A program made the position numbers and the translations under genes. Shown one piece after another: positions 27,619 to 35,649 of a stretch of DNA of 64,000 nt. The notes beneath the pieces are model-generated. The model saw nothing but the letters and a program-made list of their open reading frames with translations, ran no database searches and was not told where the DNA came from. The stretch's first letter is position 1. Each line of letters opens with the position of its first letter. Source of the DNA: G963691885 sp963691885 (GTDB taxonomy: Bacteria; Pseudomonadota; Alphaproteobacteria; UBA8366; Aestuariispiraceae); assembly GCA_963691885.1 (NCBI GenBank), contig OY829843.1, positions 3,658,001-3,722,000 of the forward strand, given 5' to 3'.

Positions 27619-27710
27619 TGCTGAGATTGAGTGTCCACTCGAAAAGCGGTGCAGGGTCACCGCAGGAAGGTCATCGCATAATCTTATAACAGTTGAAACA
27701 CCTGCACAAA

Positions 27711-27738
27711 GAAAAGACCCCGGCGCAAGGCCAGGGTC
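27711..27738 (-). terminator. Intrinsic terminator of nrdJ
   Basis: Read on the minus strand just past the nrdJ stop, GACCCTGGC and GCCGGGGTC form a nine-pair stem with one mismatch around a five-base loop (27716-27738), followed by TTTTC (27715-27711). The position between nrdJ and the downstream AbrB-type gene fits a terminator that isolates nrdJ. Confidence 0.75.
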
Positions 27739-27764
27739 CCTTCACTTTGTAATCAGCCCATCAA

Positions 27765-30700
27765 TCAGGAGCAGCCGCTGGTGGCACCGCATGTGTTGCA
27801 CTTCATGCAGGTACCGTTGCGAACCAGTGTGAAGTTACCGCATTCGCCACAAGGGTCACCCTCATAGCCCTTGGCCTTGGCCATTCGGACTTGTTGCAGA
27901 CGGTCATCGACCTCTTCCCGGATGGCTTCGGTTACTTCAACCGCTGCCGCGACCTGCGTTGCCTCGGCAACCTGAACACCACCGTCTGTTGGGGCCGCCG
28001 CTGTTGGATTGGCCGGTGCGGTTGCGTAAGTCTCGATCGTTGACTTCCGCAGGAAACCTCTGGACGTGACCCGCTGGATCGCCTCGATGGCGCGGCCCAT
28101 TTCTTCGGGCATCTCACCCTGGCTCTCGCCGGAACCAAGTGTGTCGTGGAGCATGTCGTCCGGCTGAACATGGGCCAGATCATCCCGCGCGAGGTAAGAG
28201 ATGGCGAGTTCACGGAAGATGTAGTCAAGGACAGAGGTCGACATTTTAATCGCCTCGTTCCCTTCAACCATCCCCGATGGCTCAAACCGGGTGAAGGTAA
28301 AGGCCTCAACAAACTCATCAAGCGGGACGCCATATTGCAGGCCGATTGAAACCGCGATTGCGAAGTTGTTCATCAGCGAGCGGAAGGCGGCCCCTTCTTT
28401 GTGCATATCGATGAAGATTTCACCGATGGCACCATCCTCATATTCGCCGGTGCGGAGATAGACCTTATGCCCACCGACGACCGCTTTTTGGGTATAGCCT
28501 TTTCGGCGATGGGGCAAGCGACGGCGTTCTGCCGCGCGCTCAATGATCTTCTCGACGATCTTCTCGGTGACCGCGGGTACTGCAGCAGCGACCGGCGCAT
28601 CGAGGATTTCTTCCAACTCTTCGGCGTCTTCATCGTCTAGCAGTGCTGCCGAAAGCGGCTGACTGAGTTTGGAACCATCGCGGTAAAGCGCGTTTGCTTT
28701 CAATCCTAGACGCCAGGACAAGAGATACGCGTCTTTGCATTCCTCAACAGTTGCCGCGTTTGGCATGTTGATGGTTTTTGAGATCGCGCCAGAGATAAAG
28801 GGCTGTGCAGCTGCCATCATCAGGATGTGGGAATCGGCCGACAGGAAGCGCTTGCCGAGCTTACCGCATGGATTCGCACAATCGAAGATCGACAGATGTT
28901 CTTCCTTCAGATGCGGTGCGCCCTCAAGGGTCATCGCCCCACAACAGTATATATTGGCTGCATCGATATCCGCCTTGCTGAACCCAAGGGCTGCCAGCAT
29001 GTCAAAGCTGATATCGTCCAGCTGTTCGGCGGTGAAGCCAAGCCGATCGGTGCACAGCTCTTCGCCCAGTGTCCATTTGTTGAACGCGAATTTGATGTCA
29101 AAGGCGCTGGCCAGGGCCTCTTCAAGGCGGGCAAGATCGCCTTCCGCGAACCCGGCGCGCTGCAGCGAGGCGTGGTTGATGCCGGGTGCTGTCTGCAATG
29201 TGCCATGACCAACAGCATAACGCACGATTTCGTCAATCTGCGTCTCGTTATAGCCGATGGTTTCAAGCGCATGCGGAACGGTGCGGTTGATGATCTTGAA
29301 ATAGCCACCACCCGCAAGTTTCTTGAACTTCACCAAGGCGAAGTCAGGCTCGATACCGGTCGTGTCGCAATCCATCACCAGACCGATTGTCCCGGTTGGC
29401 GCGATGACGGTTGCCTGGGCGTTACGATATCCGTTGGTCTCGCCAAGTTTTACCGCCTTGTTCCAGGCATTGGCCGCAGCCTTTGTCAGGTCAGCCTGGG
29501 GACAATTCGCAATGTCGAGGGGGACGGGCGGTATAGAAAGCCCTTCATATCCTTCACTTTTGCCCATGGCGGCGGTGCGGTGGTTCCGCATGACACGCAA
29601 CATTGCATCGGCGTTTTCCGGATAACCGGGGAAGGGACCAAGCTCTCCCGCCATTTCGGCGCTGGTCGCATAGGAAACACCGGTCATGACAGCCGTGATG
29701 GCCCCGCACAACGCGCGTCCCTCTTCACTGTCATAGCTGAGCCCCTGAGACATCAAAAGACCGCCGATATTGGCGTATCCAAGACCAAGTGTGCGGAACT
29801 TATACGAAAGCTCAGCAATTTCTTTCGACGGGAATTGCGCCATCAGAACCGAAATTTCCAGCGCGATCGTCCAAAGGCGGACAGAATGCTCAAATTTCGG
29901 GGTATCGAAACTGCCTTTCGCGGTGCGGAAGGTCATCAAGTTGAGAGACGCCAGGTTGCACGCGGTGTCGTCCAGAAACATGTACTCGGAACAGGGATTG
30001 GACGCATTGATACGACCGGAATTCGGGCAGGTATGCCAGTCATTGATCGTCGTATCATATTGTGTGCCGGGATCGGCACTCGCCCAGGCGGCATGCGCGA
30101 TCTTTTCCCAAAGCTCAGCGGCTTTCACGGTCTTGATGATAGAACCGTCTTTGCGGGCACGCAGATGCCAGTCGCGACCTTCCTCTACAGCTGTCAGGAA
30201 TTCGTTTGTCAGGCGCACTGTGTTGTTGGCGTTCTGACCGGAAACAGAAAGGTATGCATCCGAATCCCAGTCTGTGTCATAGGACGGGAACTCGATATCC
30301 TTGTAGCCCTGCGCGGCAAACTGAATGACACGCTGTACATAGTTCTCGGGGATCATCACCTTGCGAGCATCCAGAATGGCGCGGCGGAGGGCCCGGTTCT
30401 TTTTCGGCAGGAACGCGTCTTCATCACCTGCCTCATCGGCTGCAACGCAGGCCCCCATGATTTTCTTCAGGTGGAACGCGTGCAACTTGGACCCGGTGAC
30501 GAGCGAGGCCACTTTCTGCTCTTCAATCACTTTCCAGTCGATGAAGGCCTCAATATCGGGATGGTCGATGTCTACCACAACCATTTTGGCAGCCCGGCGC
30601 GTTGTCCCACCGGACTTGATTGCGCCAGCGGCGCGGTCCCCGATCTTCAGGAAAGACATCAGGCCTGAGGACTTGCCGCCACCGGACAGCGCTTCGCCCT

Positions 30701-31421
30701 CTCCGCGGATGGCGGAGAAGTTGGTGCCTGTGCCGGAACCATATTTGAACAGGCGTGCTTCCCGCACCCAGAGGTCCATAATCCCGTTCTCGTTTACAAG
30801 ATCGTCCTGAACCGACTGAATGAAACAAGCATGGGGTTGCGGATGCTCATAAGCTGATTTCGAGCGAGTCAGTTTACCGGTCTTGTAGTCGACATAGTGA
30901 TGTCCCTGGCTGGGACCATCGATTCCATAGGCCCAATGCAAGCCGGTGTTGAACCATTGAGGGCTGTTTGGCGCGGACATCTGGTTCGCCAGCATATAGC
31001 GCATTTCGTCGTAATAGGCCTGCGCGTCGGCCTCCGAATCGAAATAGCCGCCTTTCCAGCCCCAATAGGTCCAGGCGCCGGCCAGACGATCGAAAACCTG
31101 GGTTGAGGATATTTCGCTGCCGAAGCGGCTTTCGGGGGCCATATCACTCATCGCCGCATCGTCAGGAACACGACGCCAGAGCCAGGAGGGGACGTCCTTT
31201 TCACGAACGTTTTTCAGAATGGCGGGGACACCGGCCTTGCGGAAGTACTTTTGGGCCAGGATATCAGCGGCAACCTGACTCCAGCTGTTGGGAACCTGAA
31301 CATCGTCCAGCTTGAACACAATTGTGCCATCGGGATTGCGAATCTCACTCGTCGTTAATCGGAAATCAATTCCGTCATAGGGTGATTTGCCCTCTTCAGT
31401 GAAACGCCGTTCGATCCGCAT
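27765..31421 (-). CDS. nrdJ: Adenosylcobalamin-dependent ribonucleoside-diphosphate reductase (class II)
   Basis: A 1218-residue class II reductase that makes deoxyribonucleotides with a coenzyme B12 radical and does not need oxygen or a small subunit. Recognisable elements are the active-site region NPCSEYMFLDDTACNLASLN (about 475-495), the loop PTGTIGLVMDCDTTG, and the C-terminal cysteine-rich tail (GECGNFTLVRNG then CMKCNTCG) that relays reductant and may bind zinc. The long insertion with alanine-rich linker near 1130-1180 is typical of alphaproteobacterial NrdJ. No class I genes occur here. The 5' side has candidate NrdR boxes and a structured leader. Confidence 0.96.
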   Translation of the reverse strand: MRIERRFTEEGKSPYDGIDFRLTTSEIRNPDGTIVFKLDDVQVPNSWSQVAADILAQKYFRKAGVPAILKNVREKDVPSWLWRRVPDDAAMSDMAPESRFGSEISSTQVFDRLAGAWTYWGWKGGYFDSEADAQAYYDEMRYMLANQMSAPNSPQWFNTGLHWAYGIDGPSQGHHYVDYKTGKLTRSKSAYEHPQPHACFIQSVQDDLVNENGIMDLWVREARLFKYGSGTGTNFSAIRGEGEALSGGGKSSGLMSFLKIGDRAAGAIKSGGTTRRAAKMVVVDIDHPDIEAFIDWKVIEEQKVASLVTGSKLHAFHLKKIMGACVAADEAGDEDAFLPKKNRALRRAILDARKVMIPENYVQRVIQFAAQGYKDIEFPSYDTDWDSDAYLSVSGQNANNTVRLTNEFLTAVEEGRDWHLRARKDGSIIKTVKAAELWEKIAHAAWASADPGTQYDTTINDWHTCPNSGRINASNPCSEYMFLDDTACNLASLNLMTFRTAKGSFDTPKFEHSVRLWTIALEISVLMAQFPSKEIAELSYKFRTLGLGYANIGGLLMSQGLSYDSEEGRALCGAITAVMTGVSYATSAEMAGELGPFPGYPENADAMLRVMRNHRTAAMGKSEGYEGLSIPPVPLDIANCPQADLTKAAANAWNKAVKLGETNGYRNAQATVIAPTGTIGLVMDCDTTGIEPDFALVKFKKLAGGGYFKIINRTVPHALETIGYNETQIDEIVRYAVGHGTLQTAPGINHASLQRAGFAEGDLARLEEALASAFDIKFAFNKWTLGEELCTDRLGFTAEQLDDISFDMLAALGFSKADIDAANIYCCGAMTLEGAPHLKEEHLSIFDCANPCGKLGKRFLSADSHILMMAAAQPFISGAISKTINMPNAATVEECKDAYLLSWRLGLKANALYRDGSKLSQPLSAALLDDEDAEELEEILDAPVAAAVPAVTEKIVEKIIERAAERRRLPHRRKGYTQKAVVGGHKVYLRTGEYEDGAIGEIFIDMHKEGAAFRSLMNNFAIAVSIGLQYGVPLDEFVEAFTFTRFEPSGMVEGNEAIKMSTSVLDYIFRELAISYLARDDLAHVQPDDMLHDTLGSGESQGEMPEEMGRAIEAIQRVTSRGFLRKSTIETYATAPANPTAAAPTDGGVQVAEATQVAAAVEVTEAIREEVDDRLQQVRMAKAKGYEGDPCGECGNFTLVRNGTCMKCNTCGATSGCS

Positions 31422-31459
31422 TGTGCTGCAACTCCCCTGCTGTAGACCGTTTCAAGAAC

Positions 31460-31507
31460 CGGAGATTGGATCTCCGTTACCTGTTGTTCCTGCACCAAGT
31501 CAGGAAC
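31460..31507 (-). other. Two perfect hairpins in the nrdJ leader
   Basis: CGGAGAT at 31460-31466 pairs with ATCTCCG at 31470-31476 across a 3-base loop. GTTCCTG at 31486-31492 pairs with CAGGAAC at 31501-31507 across an 8-base loop. Both lie between the proposed transcription start and the nrdJ start codon, so both would be in the leader RNA. I find no cobalamin-riboswitch B12-box sequence here. Confidence 0.5.
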
Positions 31508-31509
31508 CG

Positions 31510-31536
31510 AATCCTCAATTCAACAAATCCTCAATT
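31510..31536. repeat. Tandem 11-base direct repeat upstream of nrdJ
   Basis: AATCCTCAATT occurs at 31510-31520 and again at 31526-31536, separated by CAACA. The two copies are identical and are 16 bases apart start to start. They sit in the predicted nrdJ leader. Their role is unknown; a protein-binding repeat or a chance duplication are both possible. Confidence 0.6.
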
Positions 31537-31604
31537 GGACGCGGTCAGATCGGTGAAACATTTTTGTAAAAAATCACTGATCTGCCCTTTTCCTTTTCGA
31601 GCGT

Positions 31605-31653
31605 GATCTATATCTTGTGCTCGAGGTTGGGAAGCATACACGATGTAGCGAGT
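31605..31653 (-). promoter_or_regulatory. Candidate NrdR boxes for nrdJ
   Basis: Two 16-base segments resemble the NrdR consensus ACACWATATATWGTGT: 31605-31620 (GATCTATATCTTGTGC) and 31638-31653 (ACACGATGTAGCGAGT), each matching about 11 of 16 positions. They are 33 bases apart, close to the three-helical-turn spacing of paired NrdR boxes, and overlap the proposed promoter. NrdR is the usual repressor of ribonucleotide reductase genes; its gene is not in this window. Confidence 0.45.
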
Positions 31654-31660
31654 CCCGCAA
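31633..31660 (-). promoter_or_regulatory. Candidate sigma-70 promoter of nrdJ
   Basis: Read on the minus strand, TTGCGG (31660-31655) and TATGCT (31638-31633) are separated by 16 bases. One NrdR-like box covers the spacer and the other lies just downstream of the -10 element, a layout that fits repression. The leader to the nrdJ ATG would be about 200 bases. Confidence 0.35.
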
Positions 31661-31941
31661 GAATAATTATCGACATTTTTTCGATTTTTACTTGCTGAAG
31701 TCTTGCCCAACGCTTCGCTATTACTTCGTTCCTTTAATAAAACAAATACACCTGAAGTAACTTATTAAAAATCACGATTCGGAACCAGTGTGAATGTCGT
31801 CCTATTTTGGTGTTGTCGGACCATGTCCGTCTGGCGTGTCTGGACAGCGCGGGGCGGCAATGCCATAGTCTCGACGTCTTTGAGATTTATAGAATTTCAA
31901 GGATTCGGGTGGGTTTACAGTTATATGAGGCGTCGGTTGCA

Positions 31942-32304
31942 ATGGCGAATGCGATCACCAGAATGATTACCTGGTTGCAGGGTGAAAAGGTCGGCGAAGA
32001 CCAGTTCGGCAATGTCTATTATCACGCGCGGAATTCCGCTGACGGTGCCCGTCGCAGACGTTGGGTTGTTTACGCCAATGGTCCTGACGAGGCGAGCCGC
32101 GTTCCGGCCGATTTTCATGCCTGGTTGCACTATACCTCTAATGATTTCCCCTCTAAGGACAGCCCCAAAAAATATCCCTGGCTGCGGGATCATCAGGAAA
32201 ATATGACCGGAACGCCGGATGCCTACAGACCGCCCGGTCATACATTGCAGGGCGGTCGGCGTGATTCGGCGACGGGGGATTACGAATCCTGGTCACCAGA
32301 ATAA
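31942..32304 (+). CDS. NADH:ubiquinone oxidoreductase accessory subunit NDUFA12 family
   Basis: A 120-residue homologue of the mitochondrial complex I accessory subunit B17.2/NDUFA12, found in bacteria mainly among alphaproteobacteria. The conserved stretches GEDQFGNVYYHAR, RRWVVYANGPDEASRVP, FHAWLHYTSND and the C-terminal PYRPPGH-like segment are present. The ATG at 31942 gives the family N-terminus (MANAITRMITWLQGEKVG); the open frame extends further upstream without homology. It is the first gene of a same-strand run with the mlaD pair, a placement common in alphaproteobacteria. It likely binds the peripheral arm of complex I. Confidence 0.93.
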   Translation: MANAITRMITWLQGEKVGEDQFGNVYYHARNSADGARRRRWVVYANGPDEASRVPADFHAWLHYTSNDFPSKDSPKKYPWLRDHQENMTGTPDAYRPPGHTLQGGRRDSATGDYESWSPE

Positions 32305-32334
32305 ACGCCGGACCAATTTGATCAGGACTACATA

Positions 32335-32814
32335 TTGATGCGCATGGGCCAGGACGTAAAACACAGCGTGATGGGCGCCATTGTCGTGGCGCTTATCGTC
32401 CTCTTCATGGGTCAGGGATATACATCCAACCAAGTCGCTGATGATCGCCCCGGCTATGAGTTGATCGCCAAATATCGATCAATCGATGGAATCGCTGTGG
32501 GCAGCGCAATCCTGATGGCGGGTATCCAGATTGGAACCGTGACGGCGGAGCGCTTTGACACCAGCACCAATAACGCGATCCTGACTTTTCGCATCGATGA
32601 TGACATCGTCATCCCTTATGATTCGGTCGCCATGATTGTCAGCGATGGGATTTTGGGCGGTAAATATGTGAAAATTGCGCCAGGTGGCGATTTCGACAAT
32701 CTTGCAGACGGGGATCAGTTTGAATACGTGCAAGACGCCGTCGTTTTTGAGGAATTGCTGGAAAAAGTTATCACAGCGGCGGAACAGCGTCGTCTCAGCC
32801 AAAAAGCTGAGTGA
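32335..32814 (+). CDS. mlaD: MlaD/MCE-domain protein (copy 1)
   Basis: A 159-residue protein with one N-terminal membrane anchor (about 12-30) and a single periplasmic MCE domain (about 38-118) containing the typical IDGIAVGSAILMAGIQIGTV strand pair and the SDGILGGKYVKIAPGG core. MlaD forms a hexameric ring that passes phospholipids between the MlaFE transporter and the outer membrane. The transporter genes mlaE and mlaF are not here. A second MCE gene follows immediately, which is unusual. Confidence 0.88.
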   Translation: MMRMGQDVKHSVMGAIVVALIVLFMGQGYTSNQVADDRPGYELIAKYRSIDGIAVGSAILMAGIQIGTVTAERFDTSTNNAILTFRIDDDIVIPYDSVAMIVSDGILGGKYVKIAPGGDFDNLADGDQFEYVQDAVVFEELLEKVITAAEQRRLSQKAE

Positions 32815-32840
32815 ACGGAAAACAGCGGGAAGCAGAAACA

Positions 32841-33296
32841 ATGCAACGCAGCGCTATAGAAACCGTTATGGGGGCAGTCGTCCTGATCGTTGCGATCGGG
32901 TTTTTGTCACTGGCCTACGGCTCCATCGATATACGCCCTACCGGCGGTTACAGCCTGACTGGCAAGTTTTATGCTGTTGATGGTCTGACCGTAGGGTCCG
33001 ATGTACGGATTGGCGGCGTGAAAGTTGGTGCCGTGACCGACCAAAGGATTGACGGCGACACCTTTCAGGCAGTTGTCCAAATGTCGATCAAAGACGGCAT
33101 TCAGGTCCCGGATGATTCTGTCGCTTCGATTACCAGTAGCGGGTTGCTCGGTGGGAAATACGTAAAAATCGAGGCTGGCAGCAGCAATACGCTGTTGGCT
33201 GCTGGGGGCGAATTCACCCGGACAAAAGATGTGGTGGTTCTTGAAGAGTTGCTTGGCAAGGTGATCTTTCTCGTCACTGATGAAGACGTTCAATAG
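32841..33296 (+). CDS. mlaD: MlaD/MCE-domain protein (copy 2)
   Basis: A 151-residue paralogue of the preceding gene with the same layout: an N-terminal membrane anchor (TVMGAVVLIVAIGFLSLAYG, about 8-27) and one MCE domain (VDGLTVGSDVRIGGVKVGAV, then SSGLLGGKYVKIEAG). Both end with a VVLEELLGKVI-like helix that lines the ring pore in known MlaD. The ATG at 32841 places the anchor normally; an in-frame GTG at 32811 would overlap the previous stop. The pair suggests a mixed hexamer or two separate rings; the sequences have diverged well. Confidence 0.87.
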   Translation: MQRSAIETVMGAVVLIVAIGFLSLAYGSIDIRPTGGYSLTGKFYAVDGLTVGSDVRIGGVKVGAVTDQRIDGDTFQAVVQMSIKDGIQVPDDSVASITSSGLLGGKYVKIEAGSSNTLLAAGGEFTRTKDVVVLEELLGKVIFLVTDEDVQ

Positions 33297-33332
33297 TCTT
33301 TCCAGCCTCTCGCATAGATCAAGGGCAACAAC

Positions 33333-34097
33333 ATGACTGACACCCCCATTTCCCAGCACTGGGATCCAAATCGGTATCAGGAAAACGCTGGCTTTGTGGC
33401 CGTGCTGGGCAAACCTGTCCTGGATGCTGTTGAATTGACGGGGGCGGAAACAGTCCTTGATCTGGGCTGTGGTGACGGGGCGCTTACCCTTGAAATCGCG
33501 AAACTCGGGTGTCAGGTGAAAGGCGTGGATTACAGCCCTGACCAAATCGCGGCAGCCCGGGAAAGAGGGCTTGATGCCTCGGTTATGGACGGTCAAAAGC
33601 TTGAATTTGATGCAGAGTTCGACGTTGTCATCTCTAACGCGACACTACACTGGATAAAGGACCAGGACGCTGTCATCGGTGGTGTCTGGCGTGCCCTGCG
33701 TCCGGGGGGACGGTTTTCCTGTGAAATGGGTGGATACAACAACGTAAACAAGATCCTGACAGCGCTGGGTCACGCACTCGCGCGACGTGACATTGACGCC
33801 GAAACATTTAATCCATTTACCTTTCCGGATGTGGAGGAACAAAAGACGCGGTTGGAGGCCCACGGGTTTCAGGTCTCTTCCATCGCCTTGATTGATCGCC
33901 CGACTCCACTGCCTGGCGATATTGAGGGATGGCTCTGGACTTTTTGCGAGAGTTTTCTGCTCACCGCACCTGAGGGTGAACGCGCTGCCATCATTTCGGA
34001 AACACGCGAAGAACTGGACCCTGTTCTGCGGGATGAGAAGGGGGTTTGGGTGGCGGATTATGTCAGGCTGCGCTTTCTGGCAGCCAAACCGGTGTGA
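33333..34097 (+). CDS. Class I SAM-dependent methyltransferase
   Basis: A 254-residue Rossmann methyltransferase. Motif I VLDLGCGDGALTLEIAKLG (about 47-65), the acidic loop VKGVDYSPDQIAAARERG, motif post-II VMDGQKLEFDAEFDVVISNATLHW in parts, and the LRPGGRFS strand are all present. The pattern resembles trans-aconitate or malonyl-ACP type methyltransferases, but substrate residues are not clear. It lies between mlaD copy 2 and the DUF2155 gene, both of which are usually closer neighbours, so it may be a later insertion into the block. Confidence 0.85.
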   Translation: MTDTPISQHWDPNRYQENAGFVAVLGKPVLDAVELTGAETVLDLGCGDGALTLEIAKLGCQVKGVDYSPDQIAAARERGLDASVMDGQKLEFDAEFDVVISNATLHWIKDQDAVIGGVWRALRPGGRFSCEMGGYNNVNKILTALGHALARRDIDAETFNPFTFPDVEEQKTRLEAHGFQVSSIALIDRPTPLPGDIEGWLWTFCESFLLTAPEGERAAIISETREELDPVLRDEKGVWVADYVRLRFLAAKPV

Positions 34098-34105
34098 AGG
34101 TTCGT

Positions 34106-34519
34106 ATGATTACGAGAATATTGATGTTTGGCGGTCTTGTTGCGAGCGTTGTTTTGGGCGCGGTTCCGGCCAGCGCGCTGCCCGGCGACAAAGCGATCAT
34201 GCAGGGGTTGGACAAGGTAACGGCCCGGATCTCGACCTTTGAAGTGGCATTGGATCAGCCAATCCAGTTTGGGGCCTTGCAAATCACCTTGCGCCATTGC
34301 GACCGTGCGCCGCCGGAAGATCCACCAGAGGCGAAGGCCTATCTGGAGATTTTGGAGGCACGTGCCGACGAAGCGCCGATTTCCTGGTTTCAGGGGTGGA
34401 TGTTTGCCTCAACGCCGGCTCTCTCTGCACTGGAGCATCCGGTTTATGATGTCTGGGTCAAGGAATGCATTGTCAGTCCAGAAATGCCTGTTGAAGAGGC
34501 CCCCAAGACAGAGAACTGA
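34106..34519 (+). CDS. DUF2155 domain secreted protein
   Basis: A 137-residue protein with a cleavable signal peptide (about 1-24, ending near ASALPGDK) and a DUF2155 domain with the hallmarks KVTARISTFEV, FGALQITLRHCDRAPPEDPPE and WFQGWMFASTPALSALEHPVYDVWVKEC. The two cysteines (in RHC and KEC) could form a disulfide in the periplasm. The family is restricted to alphaproteobacteria and has no known function; its gene is typically near mlaD, aat and accBC, as here. The ATG at 34106 is chosen to give the signal peptide. Confidence 0.88.
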   Translation: MITRILMFGGLVASVVLGAVPASALPGDKAIMQGLDKVTARISTFEVALDQPIQFGALQITLRHCDRAPPEDPPEAKAYLEILEARADEAPISWFQGWMFASTPALSALEHPVYDVWVKECIVSPEMPVEEAPKTEN

Positions 34520-34633
34520 TTTATATGCCGCGACGATGTCGGTGTTAGGGCTTATGCGAAGCTTCTTTGTTGTGAATTCGCTGCGATTCCGATTTCATAG
34601 TGGTTCTGCCTTTATTAAGTAGAAAGCAAAATA

Positions 34634-35071
34634 ATGAGCGGTAAACGCGTCTTGGTTCTAAACGGGCCGAACCTAAACATGCTCGGGCTGCGTCAGCCAG
34701 AGATTTACGGGCATATGACCTTGTCCCAACTCGATGAGATTTGTGTTCGCGCGGCAACGTCACATGGCTGGTCGGCAACTTGTCGACAGTCAAATATTGA
34801 AGGCGAAATTGTCAGCTGGATCCATGAAGCAAGAACCGAATTTGACGGCATAGTCATCAATGCCGGTGCCTATACACATACCTCGGTTGCGCTCCACGAT
34901 GCGCTGGCTGCGGCTGAGACACCAACCATTGAGGTGCATCTTTCCAACATCTTCAAGCGTGAGGATTTCCGTCATCACTCTTACATATCGCCACAGGCGG
35001 TGGGTACGATTTGCGGATTGGGCGCGACGGGATACGAACTGGCGATCCGTGCCCTGGCCGAAACCGTCTGA
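34634..35071 (+). CDS. aroQ: Type II 3-dehydroquinate dehydratase
   Basis: Cytosolic dodecameric enzyme of the shikimate pathway that dehydrates 3-dehydroquinate. At 145 residues it has all key motifs: NGPNLNMLGLRQPEIYG with the flexible-loop arginine and catalytic tyrosine, the INAGAYTHTSVALHDAL substrate segment, and EVHLSNIFKREDFRHHSY with the active-site histidine nearby. It precedes accB and accC by 115 bases on the same strand, an arrangement frequent in proteobacteria. Confidence 0.96.
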   Translation: MSGKRVLVLNGPNLNMLGLRQPEIYGHMTLSQLDEICVRAATSHGWSATCRQSNIEGEIVSWIHEARTEFDGIVINAGAYTHTSVALHDALAAAETPTIEVHLSNIFKREDFRHHSYISPQAVGTICGLGATGYELAIRALAETV

Positions 35072-35186
35072 TGGTTTGTATCAGCTGACGCGAAAACGGG
35101 GTGTGAAACCGGTTGGCAGGGCCGCGGTCACACCGTAAAGGATAGAAAGGCCGACCAATCTGGGAGAGGCCTCAGAAACGAAAGTA

Positions 35187-35636
35187 ATGGCAATGGCAAA
35201 ACTGACAATCGATACCGATCTGATGGCCCAACTGGCGGACCTTATGGAAGAAAAAGGACTGACCGAGGTTGAGATCAGCCAAGGAGAGGAAAGCCTGAGA
35301 CTGTCCCGCGGGCAGGCCGCCGTTGCGGCACCCATGCCAGCACCGGTTGCTGTATCGGCACCGGCGGCGGGTGGGGCAGCCCCCGCAGCGGATGGTGATC
35401 CTGCTGGCTCCGTTAAATCTCCGATGGTCGGCACCGTGTATTTAAGTCCGCAACCTGGCGCCCCGGCCTTTGTCAATGTTGGCGCAACCGTGACAGAGGG
35501 GCAGACCCTGTTGATTATCGAGGCGATGAAGGTGATGAACCCGATACAGGCACCCCGTTCCGGAAAAATAACCTCGATCCTGGTTTCTGACGGGGAACCC
35601 GTTGAGTTTGACCAGCCGATCCTGACACTGGAATAG
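35187..35636 (+). CDS. accB: Acetyl-CoA carboxylase biotin carboxyl carrier protein
   Basis: A 149-residue carrier with an N-terminal helical region (about 1-45), an alanine/proline-rich linker (about 50-75) and a C-terminal biotinyl domain. The lysine to be biotinylated lies in IIEAMKVMN near residue 114, in the standard EAMKxMN context. ATG at 35187 or at 35193 two codons later could be the start. It carries CO2 between AccC and the carboxyltransferase for malonyl-CoA synthesis. accC follows after 13 bases. Confidence 0.96.
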   Translation: MAMAKLTIDTDLMAQLADLMEEKGLTEVEISQGEESLRLSRGQAAVAAPMPAPVAVSAPAAGGAAPAADGDPAGSVKSPMVGTVYLSPQPGAPAFVNVGATVTEGQTLLIIEAMKVMNPIQAPRSGKITSILVSDGEPVEFDQPILTLE

Positions 35637-35649
35637 GCGGGCTACAGGC

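Larger units (their letters stand above)
31422..31941. other. 520-base gap between nrdJ and the NDUFA12 gene
   Basis: No credible gene lies here. The nrdJ-proximal 250 bases hold a candidate promoter, two NrdR-like boxes, two perfect inverted repeats, a tandem direct repeat and a long imperfect dyad (31543-31556 with 31574-31586), described separately. The half nearest the NDUFA12 gene is A+T-rich at 31670-31780 and would contain its promoter, but I cannot choose a specific one. Confidence 0.6.

Noticed and set aside
28827..30668. 613-codon open frame on the plus strand antisense to nrdJ
   Set aside because: It lies wholly inside the certain NrdJ coding region, reads as low-similarity sequence and is explained by the codon bias of the opposite strand.
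31422..31600. Cobalamin riboswitch in the nrdJ leader
   Set aside because: The hairpins are real, but no B12-box-like conserved sequence is present on either strand.
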